DNA of 51,435 bases from Gammaproteobacteria bacterium (GCA_018677555.1 JAHHOT010000130.1:1-51435), one strand, 5' to 3'; numbered from the stretch's first letter, positions 16,450-25,344 are shown. Made by a program: numbers and translations. The notes: generated by a model not told the origin, from the letters alone.

Positions 16450-17772
16450 ATGAGAATCGTACTACGAATACTTGCAACACTCGCTTGTGTGTCCATTACC
16501 CTGCTGAATGCGACTGACGTAGGCGCTGAGCATAATCGCAAATCCGCCAATCCCGTCGTTGACGCCATAAAAATGGTGCGTGAAGGTCGTAAGACTTTCC
16601 GTTACGACACCTTTGGCAACGAGGATTTCTGGGGCGGAGCGCTGGGCCTGCATAGCGCCATCGCGGGCAGTGCAAACGGCGGCATTGGGCCCGGCGTCAG
16701 TCCGGCAACGGCACTGGCCGTTGGTCTCAAGGTCGATAGCAGCGCGCTGCCGAAGGACGTAAAAAAGGCGTTGGCGCGCGGCGAGGTGGACTTGAACGAC
16801 CCCGCGACGACGCTGACGCTGCTGGCACTGGACGCAGTGGTCGGCGTGCAAGGTCGCTTCGACGACAGTGGCGCGATAAGGTCGATTGGTATTACCTGCG
16901 CGCTCTGTCACAGCACGGTAGACGACTCGTTCGCGCCCGGTATTGGCAGGCGCCTGGACGGCTGGGCGGCACGCGACCTCAATGTCGGTGCGATCGTGGC
17001 CCTGTCGGAAAGCGTGGCGCCGTTCGCGCAGCTGCTCGGTGTCGATGAGGCCACGGTGCGAGCCGTGTTGAACAGCTGGGGCCCAGGCAAATTCGACGCG
17101 GCGCTGTTTCTCGATGGACAGGCGTTCACGCCCGGCGGGAACACGGCGGCGACATTGATCCCGCCAGCCTTCGGCCTTGCTGGAGTGAACCTGCACACCT
17201 GGTCAGGCTGGGGCTCGGTAACGCACTGGAACGCGTTTGTCGCAGTGCTTGAAATGCAGGGCAAGGGTACTTTCTACGACCCGCGGCTGAAGGACGCTGG
17301 AAAATTTCCGGTCGCTGCCGCCAACGGTTTCGACAACGTGCGCAATGATCCCGACCTGGTTACACCGAAGCTTGCGGCACTGCAGTTCTATCAGCTTGCG
17401 CTCAAGGCACCGGCGCCACCGAAAGGGAGCTTCGACCGAAAAGCAGCGCAGCGCGGCAAGAAACTTTTCGCCGCGGACGGGCAGGCCGGTTGTGCCTACT
17501 GTCACGTACCGCCGATCTTCACGGAGCCGGGCTGGAACGTTCACACCCCGGAGGAGATTGGCATAGACGGTTTCCAGGCAAACCGCGGCCCGGAGGATCG
17601 ATACCGCACGTCGCCGCTAAAGGGGCTCTGGTCGCACGCCAAGGGGGGCTTCTACCACGACGGGCGATTCGCAACGCTGTATGACGTGGTGAATCACTAC
17701 AACGACTTTCAGGGACTCGGTCTCAATAAAGGGCAGAAACGCGATCTCGTCGAATACCTGAAGTCGCTGTAG
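16450..17772 (+). CDS. Di-heme c-type cytochrome, exported (peroxidase-like C-terminal half)
   Basis: A 440-residue protein with a signal peptide (residues 1-26, ending VGAEH). Two heme c motifs are present: CALCH at 150-154 and CAYCH at 348-352. The C-terminal segment has FAADGQAGCAYCH, then YRTSPLKGLWSHAKGGFYHDGRF with a likely distal Met/His region, and LNKGQKRDLVEYLKSL, as in the MauG/cytochrome c peroxidase-related group. The N-terminal part is not a standard MauG domain. GGGGAAATAT before ATG gives a ribosome-binding site. Its close placement after the ECF sigma gene suggests shared regulation. The substrate is unknown. Confidence 0.85.
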   Translation: MRIVLRILATLACVSITLLNATDVGAEHNRKSANPVVDAIKMVREGRKTFRYDTFGNEDFWGGALGLHSAIAGSANGGIGPGVSPATALAVGLKVDSSALPKDVKKALARGEVDLNDPATTLTLLALDAVVGVQGRFDDSGAIRSIGITCALCHSTVDDSFAPGIGRRLDGWAARDLNVGAIVALSESVAPFAQLLGVDEATVRAVLNSWGPGKFDAALFLDGQAFTPGGNTAATLIPPAFGLAGVNLHTWSGWGSVTHWNAFVAVLEMQGKGTFYDPRLKDAGKFPVAAANGFDNVRNDPDLVTPKLAALQFYQLALKAPAPPKGSFDRKAAQRGKKLFAADGQAGCAYCHVPPIFTEPGWNVHTPEEIGIDGFQANRGPEDRYRTSPLKGLWSHAKGGFYHDGRFATLYDVVNHYNDFQGLGLNKGQKRDLVEYLKSL

Positions 17773-17801
17773 ACGTTGATAAGACCGATTCGTGGCCTGC
17801 T

Positions 17802-18362
17802 TTAGAAGAACCAGCGTGCGCCGACCGAAATTACGTCGGTATCGCCGGCCACTTCCAGCGTAAGTCCGGCAGAAAATACGTCGGTAAAATGGTAGTCGCC
17901 CGCGATCTCGAGGAAGGTGTCACTGTTGTCGAGATTGATGTGGTTCACGGAGCCGCGCACTTCGAACTGGCTCGTGATCAAACCGCGTGTCCCGGCGGAA
18001 ATCGCAAAGCCGGTTTCGTCGTCGCTGCCGAACGGGGTATCTACTTCGACGCTGACGATCCGTGCCGTTGCGAGCAGGTCGAATTCGTTCGTGTATGACC
18101 AGACGTAGCCGCCGCCGAGTTCGATAGTCAGCGAATCGACGTCGAAGTCGAAATCGACCGACGAGACTCCGCCGACGATCAGCCAGTTGTTGTTGAGCTG
18201 GTAGGAACCGTTCACCCGCAGGCCGCTGCCGTCGGCGACGTCCACGTCGACAAAGCGCAGTTCCGCGTACGTGTAATCGAGTGCGGTTGTGCGGTGTTCC
18301 TGGGCCTGCGCAAATGCGGCGCCGGACAGCAACAGGACTGCAATAATAAAGCGATTTTTCAT
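17802..18362 (-). CDS. Small outer-membrane beta-barrel protein
   Basis: A 186-residue protein with a signal peptide (ending AQAQE). Alternating amphipathic strands with aromatic ends give about eight strands, and the last residue is a Phe (GARWFF), the BAM recognition feature. Family resembles OmpA/OmpX-like or opacity-type barrels. A GGGAGAG ribosome-binding site precedes ATG. It is convergent with the cytochrome gene. Confidence 0.8.
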   Translation of the reverse strand: MKNRFIIAVLLLSGAAFAQAQEHRTTALDYTYAELRFVDVDVADGSGLRVNGSYQLNNNWLIVGGVSSVDFDFDVDSLTIELGGGYVWSYTNEFDLLATARIVSVEVDTPFGSDDETGFAISAGTRGLITSQFEVRGSVNHINLDNSDTFLEIAGDYHFTDVFSAGLTLEVAGDTDVISVGARWFF

Positions 18363-18447
18363 AACGCTCTCCCGTATACGTTAGAAAATAGCGTAGAGGC
18401 GTGAAGCAGGATTAGGCGTGACGACGATCACATTTCGCCAGTATTCG

Positions 18448-19434
18448 TTATTCCGATTGATCGGCCACCCGGATGGCGACGTTGCCCTGGATTCGCCCGG
18501 AATCGACATAGCGATGAGCCTGTACGATTTGCTCCAGGGGATACTGGCGGTCGATGAGCGGCGTTAACTTGCCGTTGTGTACAAGCGATCCGAGGAACTT
18601 GAGATCCTCCGATTCATAGGCGGCGAATCGAAACAATACCTTCTTGTCGGTGGTTCTGGTTACCAGCACGCCGCGCAGCATCGTGCTGATACGCGGGTTG
18701 GCGATGACGAAACGGCCGCCGCTGTTGAGCGAGCTAACGCTGCGTGAAAACGGCGCTTTGCCGACGACGTCGAGGATTACGTCGTAGCTTTCGGCAGATC
18801 GCGTGAAATCCTGCTGTCGGAAGTCGATGACCCGATCCGCGCCGAGCGTACGAAGCGTTTCCAGTTTGTCAGCACTGTCGACGGCGGTAACGATGGCGCC
18901 GTAGTGTTTGGCCAGTTGCACCGCGTAGCTGCCGATGTTCCCGCAGGCGCCGTTGATCAGGATCTTTTCGCCGGCAACAACTTTTGCCAGTCGAAGATAG
19001 TGCAGGGCGTTGAGTCCCCCGGTGGGAATGACGGCGGCTCGTTCGAAGGAGACGTCGTCATGCTTGAACGCGATGGCCTTGTCAGCGTCAAGACAAATGT
19101 ACTCGGCGTAAGCGCCCATGCTGACCTCGGTCGCCGCAAATATCGCGTCGCCTTTTTCAAAACGTGCGGCGCGGCCGCCAGCTTCCTCCACGACGCCGGA
19201 CAGCTCCTGGCCAAGTATCTTCACCCGCTTCGGGCGAAGAATGCCGGCGTATACACGCAGCGGTAGCCAGAACCAGGCAGGAAAGTCGAAACGTCGGAAC
19301 TCACAGTCACCGGCGATCACCGAGGCGGCGTGCACGCGAACCAGAATTTCGTTGTCGCCGGGCACGGGTTTCGGGACGTCCTCGATCCGCAGCACGTCCG
19401 GTGGGCCATAATCGTTGAAGACAACTGCTTTCAG
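18448..19434 (-). CDS. Zinc-independent MDR dehydrogenase (quinone oxidoreductase-like), apparent CTG start
   Basis: A 328-residue medium-chain dehydrogenase. It opens [15 protein letters not shown], where relatives start MKAVVFNxYGPPDVL. GHCGNIGS-type Rossmann motif reads [19 protein letters not shown] near residue 150-168, followed by [13 protein letters not shown]. The structural zinc lobe is absent, so it belongs to the QOR/NAD(P)-dependent alcohol dehydrogenase group. No ATG, GTG or TTG is found where homology begins; the Leu codon is CTG, with GGAGG exactly five bases upstream (19444-19440). The frame does extend to a GTG at 19542, but that adds 36 residues with no family match. It diverges from fdxA. 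Confidence 0.85.
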   Translation of the reverse strand: MKAVVFNDYGPPDVLRIEDVPKPVPGDNEILVRVHAASVIAGDCEFRRFDFPAWFWLPLRVYAGILRPKRVKILGQELSGVVEEAGGRAARFEKGDAIFAATEVSMGAYAEYICLDADKAIAFKHDDVSFERAAVIPTGGLNALHYLRLAKVVAGEKILINGACGNIGSYAVQLAKHYGAIVTAVDSADKLETLRTLGADRVIDFRQQDFTRSAESYDVILDVVGKAPFSRSVSSLNSGGRFVIANPRISTMLRGVLVTRTTDKKVLFRFAAYESEDLKFLGSLVHNGKLTPLIDRQYPLEQIVQAHRYVDSGRIQGNVAIRVADQSE

Positions 19435-19587
19435 AGCGACCTCCGCTGTCGGGGTATTTGCGGCATTGCCGTATTTCGCGGCGCGTCCGGGCCCGCTATT
19501 GTAGCCAAGGGCAGCCCGGCACAGGGCTTGATATGGACACACCTTTGGAATAGCTTAGGCTGCCGTCTGCAACAAGGACCTGAGAGC

Positions 19588-19911
19588 ATGACCTTCGTCG
19601 TCACCGAAAGCTGTATCAAATGCAAACTGACCGATTGCGTCGAGGTTTGCCCGGTGGACTGCTTTCATGAAGGGCCGAATATGCTGGTGATCGACCCGGA
19701 CGAGTGCATCGACTGCACGTTGTGTGAGCCCGAGTGCCCGGTCGAAGCGATCTTCTCGGAGGACGAACTACCGGCGGACCAGGAGAAGTTTCTTCAGCTC
19801 AATGCAGATCTCGCGCAGGACTGGCCGGTCATTACCGAGATGATCGACCCGCCCGCCGACGCTGACGAGTGGCGCGAGGTGAAGGACAAGCTGCAGTATC
19901 TCGAACGCTGA
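19588..19911 (+). CDS. fdxA: 7Fe ferredoxin
   Basis: A 107-residue soluble electron carrier. Cysteines C9, C12, C17, C21, C25 and C40, C43, C46, C50 match Azotobacter FdI with a one-residue offset: C9, C17, C50 for the 3Fe-4S cluster and C21, C40, C43, C46 for the 4Fe-4S cluster. The C-terminal extension with [13 protein letters not shown] is typical. The start is ATG 19588, preceded by AAGGA. It is divergent from the MDR dehydrogenase. Confidence 0.96.
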   Translation: MTFVVTESCIKCKLTDCVEVCPVDCFHEGPNMLVIDPDECIDCTLCEPECPVEAIFSEDELPADQEKFLQLNADLAQDWPVITEMIDPPADADEWREVKDKLQYLER

Positions 19912-19986
19912 CTCGTTTCATAACTATCTGTTTTTTTTATGGCTTTTTGGGAGCGCCGCTCCTTCAGTTGGCGGCAGATTCTTCCT

Positions 19987-20053
19987 GTACGAGCGCCGCC
20001 CCCGGCGCGACTGCGGTGCGCATCGGTTGTCGCGGCGAGGGCGCCGCTCCTAC
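19987..20053. repeat. Inverted pair of REP-like repeats (BIME-like)
   Basis: Two 25-base units face each other with a 17-base spacer. 19987-20011 is the reverse orientation (GTAcGAGCG...GGCGCGAC, three differences from the complement of copy 1 at 1650-1674). 20029-20053 is the forward orientation (GTCGCGGCGAGGGCGCCGCTCCTAC). A shorter perfect palindrome GGAGCGCCGCTCC at 19950-19962 may be a decayed third unit. They sit between convergent fdxA and the dehalogenase, and 20050-20052 supply the dehalogenase stop codon. Confidence 0.75.
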
Positions 20054-20958
20054 CCATTATCGCGCCTCGCCCGGGAAACCACGAAGCGAATAACGATCTC
20101 GGCCAGTTCCTGGCCTTTTTCCTCCTGCAGGAAATGCCCGGCATTCCTGATCGTCGTGTGTGGCTGGTGCTTTGCGCCGGGCACGCGCTCCAAAAATGGC
20201 TTGTCGGCGCCCCGTGTTATCGGATCGCGATTGCTGAACGCCGTCAAAAACGGCTTCTCCCATCGGCTGAAGGTCTGCCAGGCGGCCCGATTGGCGGGCG
20301 CGGCGGGGTCGTCCGGTACAGCAGGTACCAGCCTCGGAAAAGCGCGTGCACCCGCCTTGTAGGCGCGTGACGGGAAAGGCGCATCGTAGGCAGCGACGAC
20401 CGCGGGCGGCAGCTTCCGGATCGTGCCGGACTGGATGATCCGACCGATCGGAAACCACGGGCTGTAGCGGGCGAATGCGCGCCACACCCGAAAAGCCTTT
20501 GGCATCTCCTGGTCTCCGGTGGGCAGGCCGCCGTTGGCGAGCACGATGCGCGCGAAGCGCTGCTCGTTTTCGGCGGCGACGCGCAGGCCGATGAGCGAGC
20601 CCCAGTCCTGGCACACGAGGGTAATGCCGCGCAGGTCCACGATCTCCAGAAACGCTTTCATCCACGCGACGTGGCCCGCATACGAGTAAGCGTGTTGCGC
20701 TGCCGGCTTGTCCGAACGGCCGAAGCCGATCAGGTCGGGGGCGACGGCGCGCAAGCCGGCGGCAACCAGCGGAGGAATCATGTGGCGATACAGATACGAC
20801 CAGCTCGGTTCCCCGTGCAACAGCAGGACGACCTCGCCGTCGCGCGGGCCCTCGTCAACGTAGTGCACGCGCATGCCGTCGACCTCGGTGTAATGCGGGG
20901 CGAAGTCATAGTCCGGCAGATTCGCGAATCGCGCGTCGGGTGTCCTCAATACTTGCAC
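20050..20958 (-). CDS. dhmA: Haloalkane dehalogenase, type I
   Basis: An alpha/beta hydrolase that cleaves carbon-halogen bonds by hydrolysis; 302 residues from GTG 20958. Nucleophile D118 is in CQDWGS, with the halide-holding W119 beside it. HGEPSW near 48-53 holds the oxyanion residue and second stabilising position. Acid D245 in NRDPITRG and base H275 in NAGHFLQEE complete the triad of the HLD-I subfamily. GAGGA precedes the GTG by five bases. The last codon TAG lies inside a REP-like repeat, so the C-terminus (RARRDNG) has been set by repeat insertion or drift. It follows HupE by 16 bases. Confidence 0.92.
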   Translation of the reverse strand: MQVLRTPDARFANLPDYDFAPHYTEVDGMRVHYVDEGPRDGEVVLLLHGEPSWSYLYRHMIPPLVAAGLRAVAPDLIGFGRSDKPAAQHAYSYAGHVAWMKAFLEIVDLRGITLVCQDWGSLIGLRVAAENEQRFARIVLANGGLPTGDQEMPKAFRVWRAFARYSPWFPIGRIIQSGTIRKLPPAVVAAYDAPFPSRAYKAGARAFPRLVPAVPDDPAAPANRAAWQTFSRWEKPFLTAFSNRDPITRGADKPFLERVPGAKHQPHTTIRNAGHFLQEEKGQELAEIVIRFVVSRARRDNG

Positions 20959-20974
20959 GGTTTCCTCGCTGCCC

Positions 20975-22177
20975 TTACACGCCGATGCTGCGGCCGACGA
21001 ACCAGAATACACCAATGCCGCACAGGGCCGCGGCTGCTGCCTGCTTCAGTGGCTCCCGAACGAGCGGATGAACCGCCCGGGCAAGCAACAGCGCAGCGGC
21101 AACCAGCAGAAGCTGACCCAATTCAACGCCGAGGTTAAAGCCGAGGAGCGGTTTCAGCAGTGACGCCCCGGCAATGCCGGTTTCCAGCAGGAAGCCGGCA
21201 AAGCCGAATCCGTGGATCAGGCCGAATGCGGCGGTTGCGACAAACAGCAGGCTGCCGCTGCGATCGTCCGGTACCCGGCGCGACAACATCAGGTAGCAGA
21301 AAGCGAATACGCCGATTCCGAGGTACGCGATAACGGCCTGCGTACCGATACGCTCAAACAACAGGGCGACAGTACCTGCGATCCAGGCCACCGGGATTAC
21401 GCCCAACGCCACCAGGTCAGCCTGTTTGTGCCGCAGCACGAAATACTCGACGGCGACCAGGGCAACGGTGAAGCCGATGAATGCTTCCACGAGACCGGCT
21501 TCGGCATGGACGTACCCGAGCACGGCAGCCGCAAGGCTGACGCTGTGGCCGATCGTGAAGCCGGTTACCGCGACAACGCTGTTGCGCAGCGTGCCCGCAA
21601 CCAGTAGCAGCCCGAACAGGAATGCGATGTGATCCAGGCCGCCGGCAATGTGTTCGAGGCCGAGCTGCAGAAATGGCAGAAAGCCATGTGGCTTGCCGGA
21701 ACCGCCGCGTGGAATGTCCCATGCGTAGTTTGTGTCCGTGAGCAGCAGCTCCGCGTGCAAAGAACCCTCGACGTAATAGCGCGCGTAGTGGACGTGCGAC
21801 GGGGCGGCGTCGAACAGGCCGCGATAGTAAATACGTTGTGGCGACTGCTCGCCACAGTGAAACATGAGCTCTACTTTCGTAAACCCCGCGGCCGCTTGCA
21901 GTGCCTGAACGCGGGACTGCTCGCAGGCACCGTTTGCCCGATAAACCGCTGTATGTTTGCGTAAATGATCGGCCAGAACGTCCCCCGCGGACGTATCCTG
22001 CGCCGCGATAGCCGCCAGTCGCGTTACCTCGCGCGCTGGCACCGTTACCGTCACGGTTACGCGCTGGCCGGACTGTCGCCAGTGCGAATAACTTTCGCTT
22101 CTTGTATGTGCCTCAACGCCTTGCGCCAGCAACAAGACCAGCAGCATCCCGACGAACCCTGTCACACGCCGCGTCAT
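20975..22177 (-). CDS. HupE/UreJ family membrane protein
   Basis: A 400-residue protein with a signal peptide (ending GVEAH), a periplasmic N-terminal domain of about 130 residues and then at least six TM helices. HGFLPFLQLGLEHIAGGLDHIAFLFGLLL (family motif) with the HxxxGxDH pattern is the putative nickel-binding site, and FGLIHGFGFAGFLLE is the second half. Family members are linked to nickel permeases for hydrogenase and urease, yet no such enzymes are visible here. The ATG start overlaps the PPIase stop by four bases, indicating coupled translation. Confidence 0.88.
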   Translation of the reverse strand: MTRRVTGFVGMLLVLLLAQGVEAHTRSESYSHWRQSGQRVTVTVTVPAREVTRLAAIAAQDTSAGDVLADHLRKHTAVYRANGACEQSRVQALQAAAGFTKVELMFHCGEQSPQRIYYRGLFDAAPSHVHYARYYVEGSLHAELLLTDTNYAWDIPRGGSGKPHGFLPFLQLGLEHIAGGLDHIAFLFGLLLVAGTLRNSVVAVTGFTIGHSVSLAAAVLGYVHAEAGLVEAFIGFTVALVAVEYFVLRHKQADLVALGVIPVAWIAGTVALLFERIGTQAVIAYLGIGVFAFCYLMLSRRVPDDRSGSLLFVATAAFGLIHGFGFAGFLLETGIAGASLLKPLLGFNLGVELGQLLLVAAALLLARAVHPLVREPLKQAAAAALCGIGVFWFVGRSIGV

Positions 22178-23007
22178 GGCGCGACTGTCGTCACATCGGA
22201 CTGATCTTTGAGGCTGTCCAGGTAGTCGCGCAGCGAGCGGTCGGCCAGGTCGCGCCGATAGTCGTTGAGCACCCGCGTGCTGACCGTTGCAAAGTCCGCA
22301 AGCGTTGCCTCCTGTCGGCCATTGAGCCGCACAACGAGCCAGCGACCCTGGCGCGCGAATATCGCACTGCTATCGGCCGGCATTTGCGCCGCGGCAGCGG
22401 TTATTGCCGGCCCGAGATAGTCCCGCAACTTGTCGATCGGAACCGGTCCGGCGGGTATAGACGGCAACCGCCGTGCCGTTTCGTCAATAATGGCGCCCTG
22501 CTGCAACTGTTGAAGCAGGGCGCGGGCGGTTGTTTCGTCGTCGACGGACCAGACATCGACCGCCAGGGCGGCAAAAAAGCTGTAGCGCTCCGGATTCTGT
22601 TCGTAAAACCTCTGCAGTGTTTGTTCGTCGGGATTTGCGGCGTCGGCCTCTGCCGTGACGGAAGCAATCAGCGACTGCACGATGGCGTTCCGCACGTTCA
22701 GTTCCGACCGGGCCATGCCGAGCTCGAGGCCACGCTGAACGAGTAGCTCTTCCTCGACCAGTCGCTGCAAAACCCAGTTCGCGTCGTCACCGTCTAACGG
22801 ATCGCGCGAATCGGCGCGCAGTCGTTGCAGTGCGCGCTCATAGTCATCGCGCAGAATCAACCGGTCATTGACACGGGCGACGGCATTCTCCGGCAGCTCG
22901 CCACCGGGCCCGCCCTGGCGCAATGCGCCAATGCCGACTGCGATGAGCCCGGCCAGCGCGCCAAGCACCAGCCAGCGCAGATTTGCCCCCCTGTGCGTGT
23001 CGCTCAC
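22174..23007 (-). CDS. Membrane-anchored peptidyl-prolyl isomerase-like protein (SurA/PpiD N-domain type)
   Basis: A 277-residue protein with an N-terminal TM anchor (residues 11-29). VARVNDRLILRDDYERAL near 43-60 and LVEEELLVQRGLELGMARSELNVRNAI near 87-113 match the SurA-type chaperone N-domain. The rest resembles a parvulin domain, but the usual HI..S/AxAR active-site signature is not obvious, so isomerase activity is uncertain. GTG start at 23007. It precedes HupE by overlap and may assist its periplasmic domain; that is inferred from context. Confidence 0.8.
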   Translation of the reverse strand: MSDTHRGANLRWLVLGALAGLIAVGIGALRQGGPGGELPENAVARVNDRLILRDDYERALQRLRADSRDPLDGDDANWVLQRLVEEELLVQRGLELGMARSELNVRNAIVQSLIASVTAEADAANPDEQTLQRFYEQNPERYSFFAALAVDVWSVDDETTARALLQQLQQGAIIDETARRLPSIPAGPVPIDKLRDYLGPAITAAAAQMPADSSAIFARQGRWLVVRLNGRQEATLADFATVSTRVLNDYRRDLADRSLRDYLDSLKDQSDVTTVAP

Positions 23008-23080
23008 CCGCGGACCCTGTATACCACCGCCAAACGGCTATGCTACCTTGACGCGCATTCGAGATCAGTGCGCGGGCGAA

Positions 23081-23875
23081 ATGTCGGAGTTAAACGGCGC
23101 GGTAGTACTCCTTACGGGTGCGGCAGGCGGGTTCGGCAAGGAATTAACGGTCCAGCTGATGGCCGCCGGCAGCCGTTTGATCCTGAGCGATCAAGGGGAG
23201 CAGGTCGCCACCCTGATGGCCGCCTACGAGCAAACGCCAGCGGTCGTCGGAATATTCGCCGCGGATCTCGGCCGCACGGACGAATGCGACGGTCTCTACG
23301 AGGCTGTGCGTGATCTCGGCACTTCGCCGGACATACTTATAAATAATGCCGGCGTTGCGTTTTACGGTCGACCGGACCATGTGCCCGGTTCCCGCATTGA
23401 CCAGCTCATGCGCATCAACCTGCAGGCACCCATGCGACTGAGCCAGCTGTTCTTGCCGCACATGATCCAGCGAGGGCACGGGCACATCGTCAACATCTCC
23501 TCGGTGGCCGGCTGGATCGGTAGCGCGGGCCTGTCGGCGTATTCCGCGTCCAAATTCGGTTTGCGCGGATTCGGCGAGTCACTGGCGGTGGATCTCGAGG
23601 AGCATGGTATCCGCGTGTCGACCGTGTACCCGTGGTTCAGCCGCACGCCGATTCTGGATTCGGACCAGTTCGGCGATGAGGAGGTTCGCAAGATTCCGGA
23701 TGACTGGGTGACCGAACCGGGGGACGTCGTCGAAAAGATGTTGCGCGGCATCCGCGCTGACAAGAGAGAAATATATCCCGATGCGATGTCGCGCCGCGTG
23801 CACTTGATGAAGCGGTATTTTCCATGGCTCATTCCTGCCATGCAAAAACGAATGGAGCGAAAACTCCGGTCCTGA
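23081..23875 (+). CDS. Short-chain dehydrogenase/reductase
   Basis: A 264-residue classical SDR. LTGAAGGFG (residues 10-18) is the NAD(P) site, NNAG near 88 is present, and catalytic S-Y-K are seen as SSVAGW..., then YSASKFGLRGF. PWFSRTPI replaces the usual PG..T motif. The C-terminal tail is basic and rich in MKRYFPWLIPAMQKRMERK, possibly membrane-associated. ATG 23081 is chosen by alignment to the family start. It diverges from the PPIase operon and converges with the next gene. The substrate is unknown. Confidence 0.9.
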   Translation: MSELNGAVVLLTGAAGGFGKELTVQLMAAGSRLILSDQGEQVATLMAAYEQTPAVVGIFAADLGRTDECDGLYEAVRDLGTSPDILINNAGVAFYGRPDHVPGSRIDQLMRINLQAPMRLSQLFLPHMIQRGHGHIVNISSVAGWIGSAGLSAYSASKFGLRGFGESLAVDLEEHGIRVSTVYPWFSRTPILDSDQFGDEEVRKIPDDWVTEPGDVVEKMLRGIRADKREIYPDAMSRRVHLMKRYFPWLIPAMQKRMERKLRS

Positions 23876-23891
23876 CGCGTCGCGAGCTTCC

Positions 23892-25268
23892 CTAGAAGCC
23901 GGACTGGCGCTGCGAGTCGTCGTACATGCGCGTGAGGAAGTTGCGTATGGCCGGCTCCGCCTCCGTCCGCGTCATTAACTTCTGCTGCTCGAACAGCGTG
24001 GCCATGTCGATGATGGAGCGTTTGCCGTCGATCAGAGACATGATGAAGGTGTAGATCTGTGTTGACATCGCCTGCGTGCGAAACGACTGCGTCAGCGGCA
24101 CCGGTTCCTTGCCGGTGACAATCCAGTCCGGCAATGCAACATGGCGTTTTGGCGGCTTCATTTTTCGGATCTTGCGCGCGGCAAACGAGAACACCGTTTC
24201 AAAGCGGCCGTGCCGGCTGGCCGGCGAACACATGTAGGGAATGACCTCCTCGTGCGTGACCGGCTTGTCGAAACCGCGTTCGTCGACGATGGCCAGCGCC
24301 TCTTCGGGGCTGTAGCAGCGGGCGGCCTCCGGGTGATCGAACGCCAGCGACCCGAAATTGATCCAGCGGCCACCCTCCGCCAGCAGGTTGCCGATGCGCG
24401 CGGCAAACGTCGCAAAGTCCTCGGAGATGATATCGATCAGCCAGGGTGTAATGACGGTATCGAACGCGCCGGCGGCAAACGGCGGACGCAGCGCGTCGCC
24501 GAGCACGAAGTGCAGACCCGGACCAGCCGCGGCGGGTGCCGCGAGCTGCCGTAATACAGCGTAGTCATCGATCGATTTCGGCGCGATCGGAAATTCGTAC
24601 ATGTCGAGGGTTTTCCCCGCGCTTGCCGCCTGCGCAATCAACAGCAGCAGCGGATTGAAATCGCTCGCAAGCGTTGCAGCTGGCGCGAGCGACGTATGCA
24701 CATCGTAGGCAAGGCGACCGGCACCGGCGCCGAGCACGAGCGTCGTGCCGAGGTCGCGCTCGTCGCCCAGGACTGTTTCGATTTGCCGCAGGGACGCCGC
24801 GTTTTCCTCGTCGCCCCAGGACCAGTCCCTGTGCACGTTCGAGTAGTAGGTATTCAGCCCCTGGTCCGGCGGCAGGCGCGTCCGCAACGCGAGATAGGTC
24901 TCGTAGCTTGCCGGGTCCGACTGCACGTCGAACGGCGCAAGCAGTTTGCGCAGGCGGTCGCGGTGTTCTTCCGTGGCCTTCTTATGCTGTTCCAGCCGCT
25001 GCCGCGTCAGCGCGCCAAGGTCGTCGCGCTCCAGTTCCTGCCCGGTTTTCTGTGCACGGTGGGATAACTGCTGAAGCGCAAAGTGCAGCCGATTGCGCCA
25101 CTCACCAAGCGCTGCCTCCGGTTCGGCGAATAACCACGGCATGCCGCTGACCATCGGATACTGCGATTTGCAGGCTTTGCAATGTAACTCACTGCCACGC
25201 GGCTCGAGCGGCGACTTGTCGCAGCGCGGGCAGGCGAGTAGTTCATGCAAAGCGTCGTCGAGCGGCAT
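23892..25268 (-). CDS. N2227-like (carnosine N-methyltransferase-type) SAM methyltransferase with zinc ribbon
   Basis: A 458-residue protein in three parts. First, a Trm112-like zinc ribbon with C13, C16, C30, C33. Second, an N2227/CARNMT1-type methyltransferase: YYSNVHRDWSWGDEEN, then LVLGAGAGRLAYDV for SAM, FDTVITPWLIDIISED, and WINFGSLAFDH as in the eukaryotic enzyme that makes anserine from carnosine. Third, a C-terminal PqqD-like helical segment with IDGKRSIIDM. ATG 25268 fits where the zinc ribbon begins; a GTG at 25316 would add 16 residues. A carnosine-like substrate in bacteria is not established, so the acceptor is unknown. Confidence 0.8.
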   Translation of the reverse strand: MPLDDALHELLACPRCDKSPLEPRGSELHCKACKSQYPMVSGMPWLFAEPEAALGEWRNRLHFALQQLSHRAQKTGQELERDDLGALTRQRLEQHKKATEEHRDRLRKLLAPFDVQSDPASYETYLALRTRLPPDQGLNTYYSNVHRDWSWGDEENAASLRQIETVLGDERDLGTTLVLGAGAGRLAYDVHTSLAPAATLASDFNPLLLLIAQAASAGKTLDMYEFPIAPKSIDDYAVLRQLAAPAAAGPGLHFVLGDALRPPFAAGAFDTVITPWLIDIISEDFATFAARIGNLLAEGGRWINFGSLAFDHPEAARCYSPEEALAIVDERGFDKPVTHEEVIPYMCSPASRHGRFETVFSFAARKIRKMKPPKRHVALPDWIVTGKEPVPLTQSFRTQAMSTQIYTFIMSLIDGKRSIIDMATLFEQQKLMTRTEAEPAIRNFLTRMYDDSQRQSGF

Positions 25269-25344
25269 GGTCGTTCCAGCGGCATTCAAAGATGCTTCAT
25301 AACCCGCCGGGGGCACGCGGGCAAGGACCTCCGTACACCTGGCG

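Noticed and set aside
16424-16516. Short frame after the sigma gene as an anti-sigma factor
   Set aside because: It overlaps the cytochrome signal sequence in another frame, is only 30 codons and has no anti-sigma or membrane pattern.
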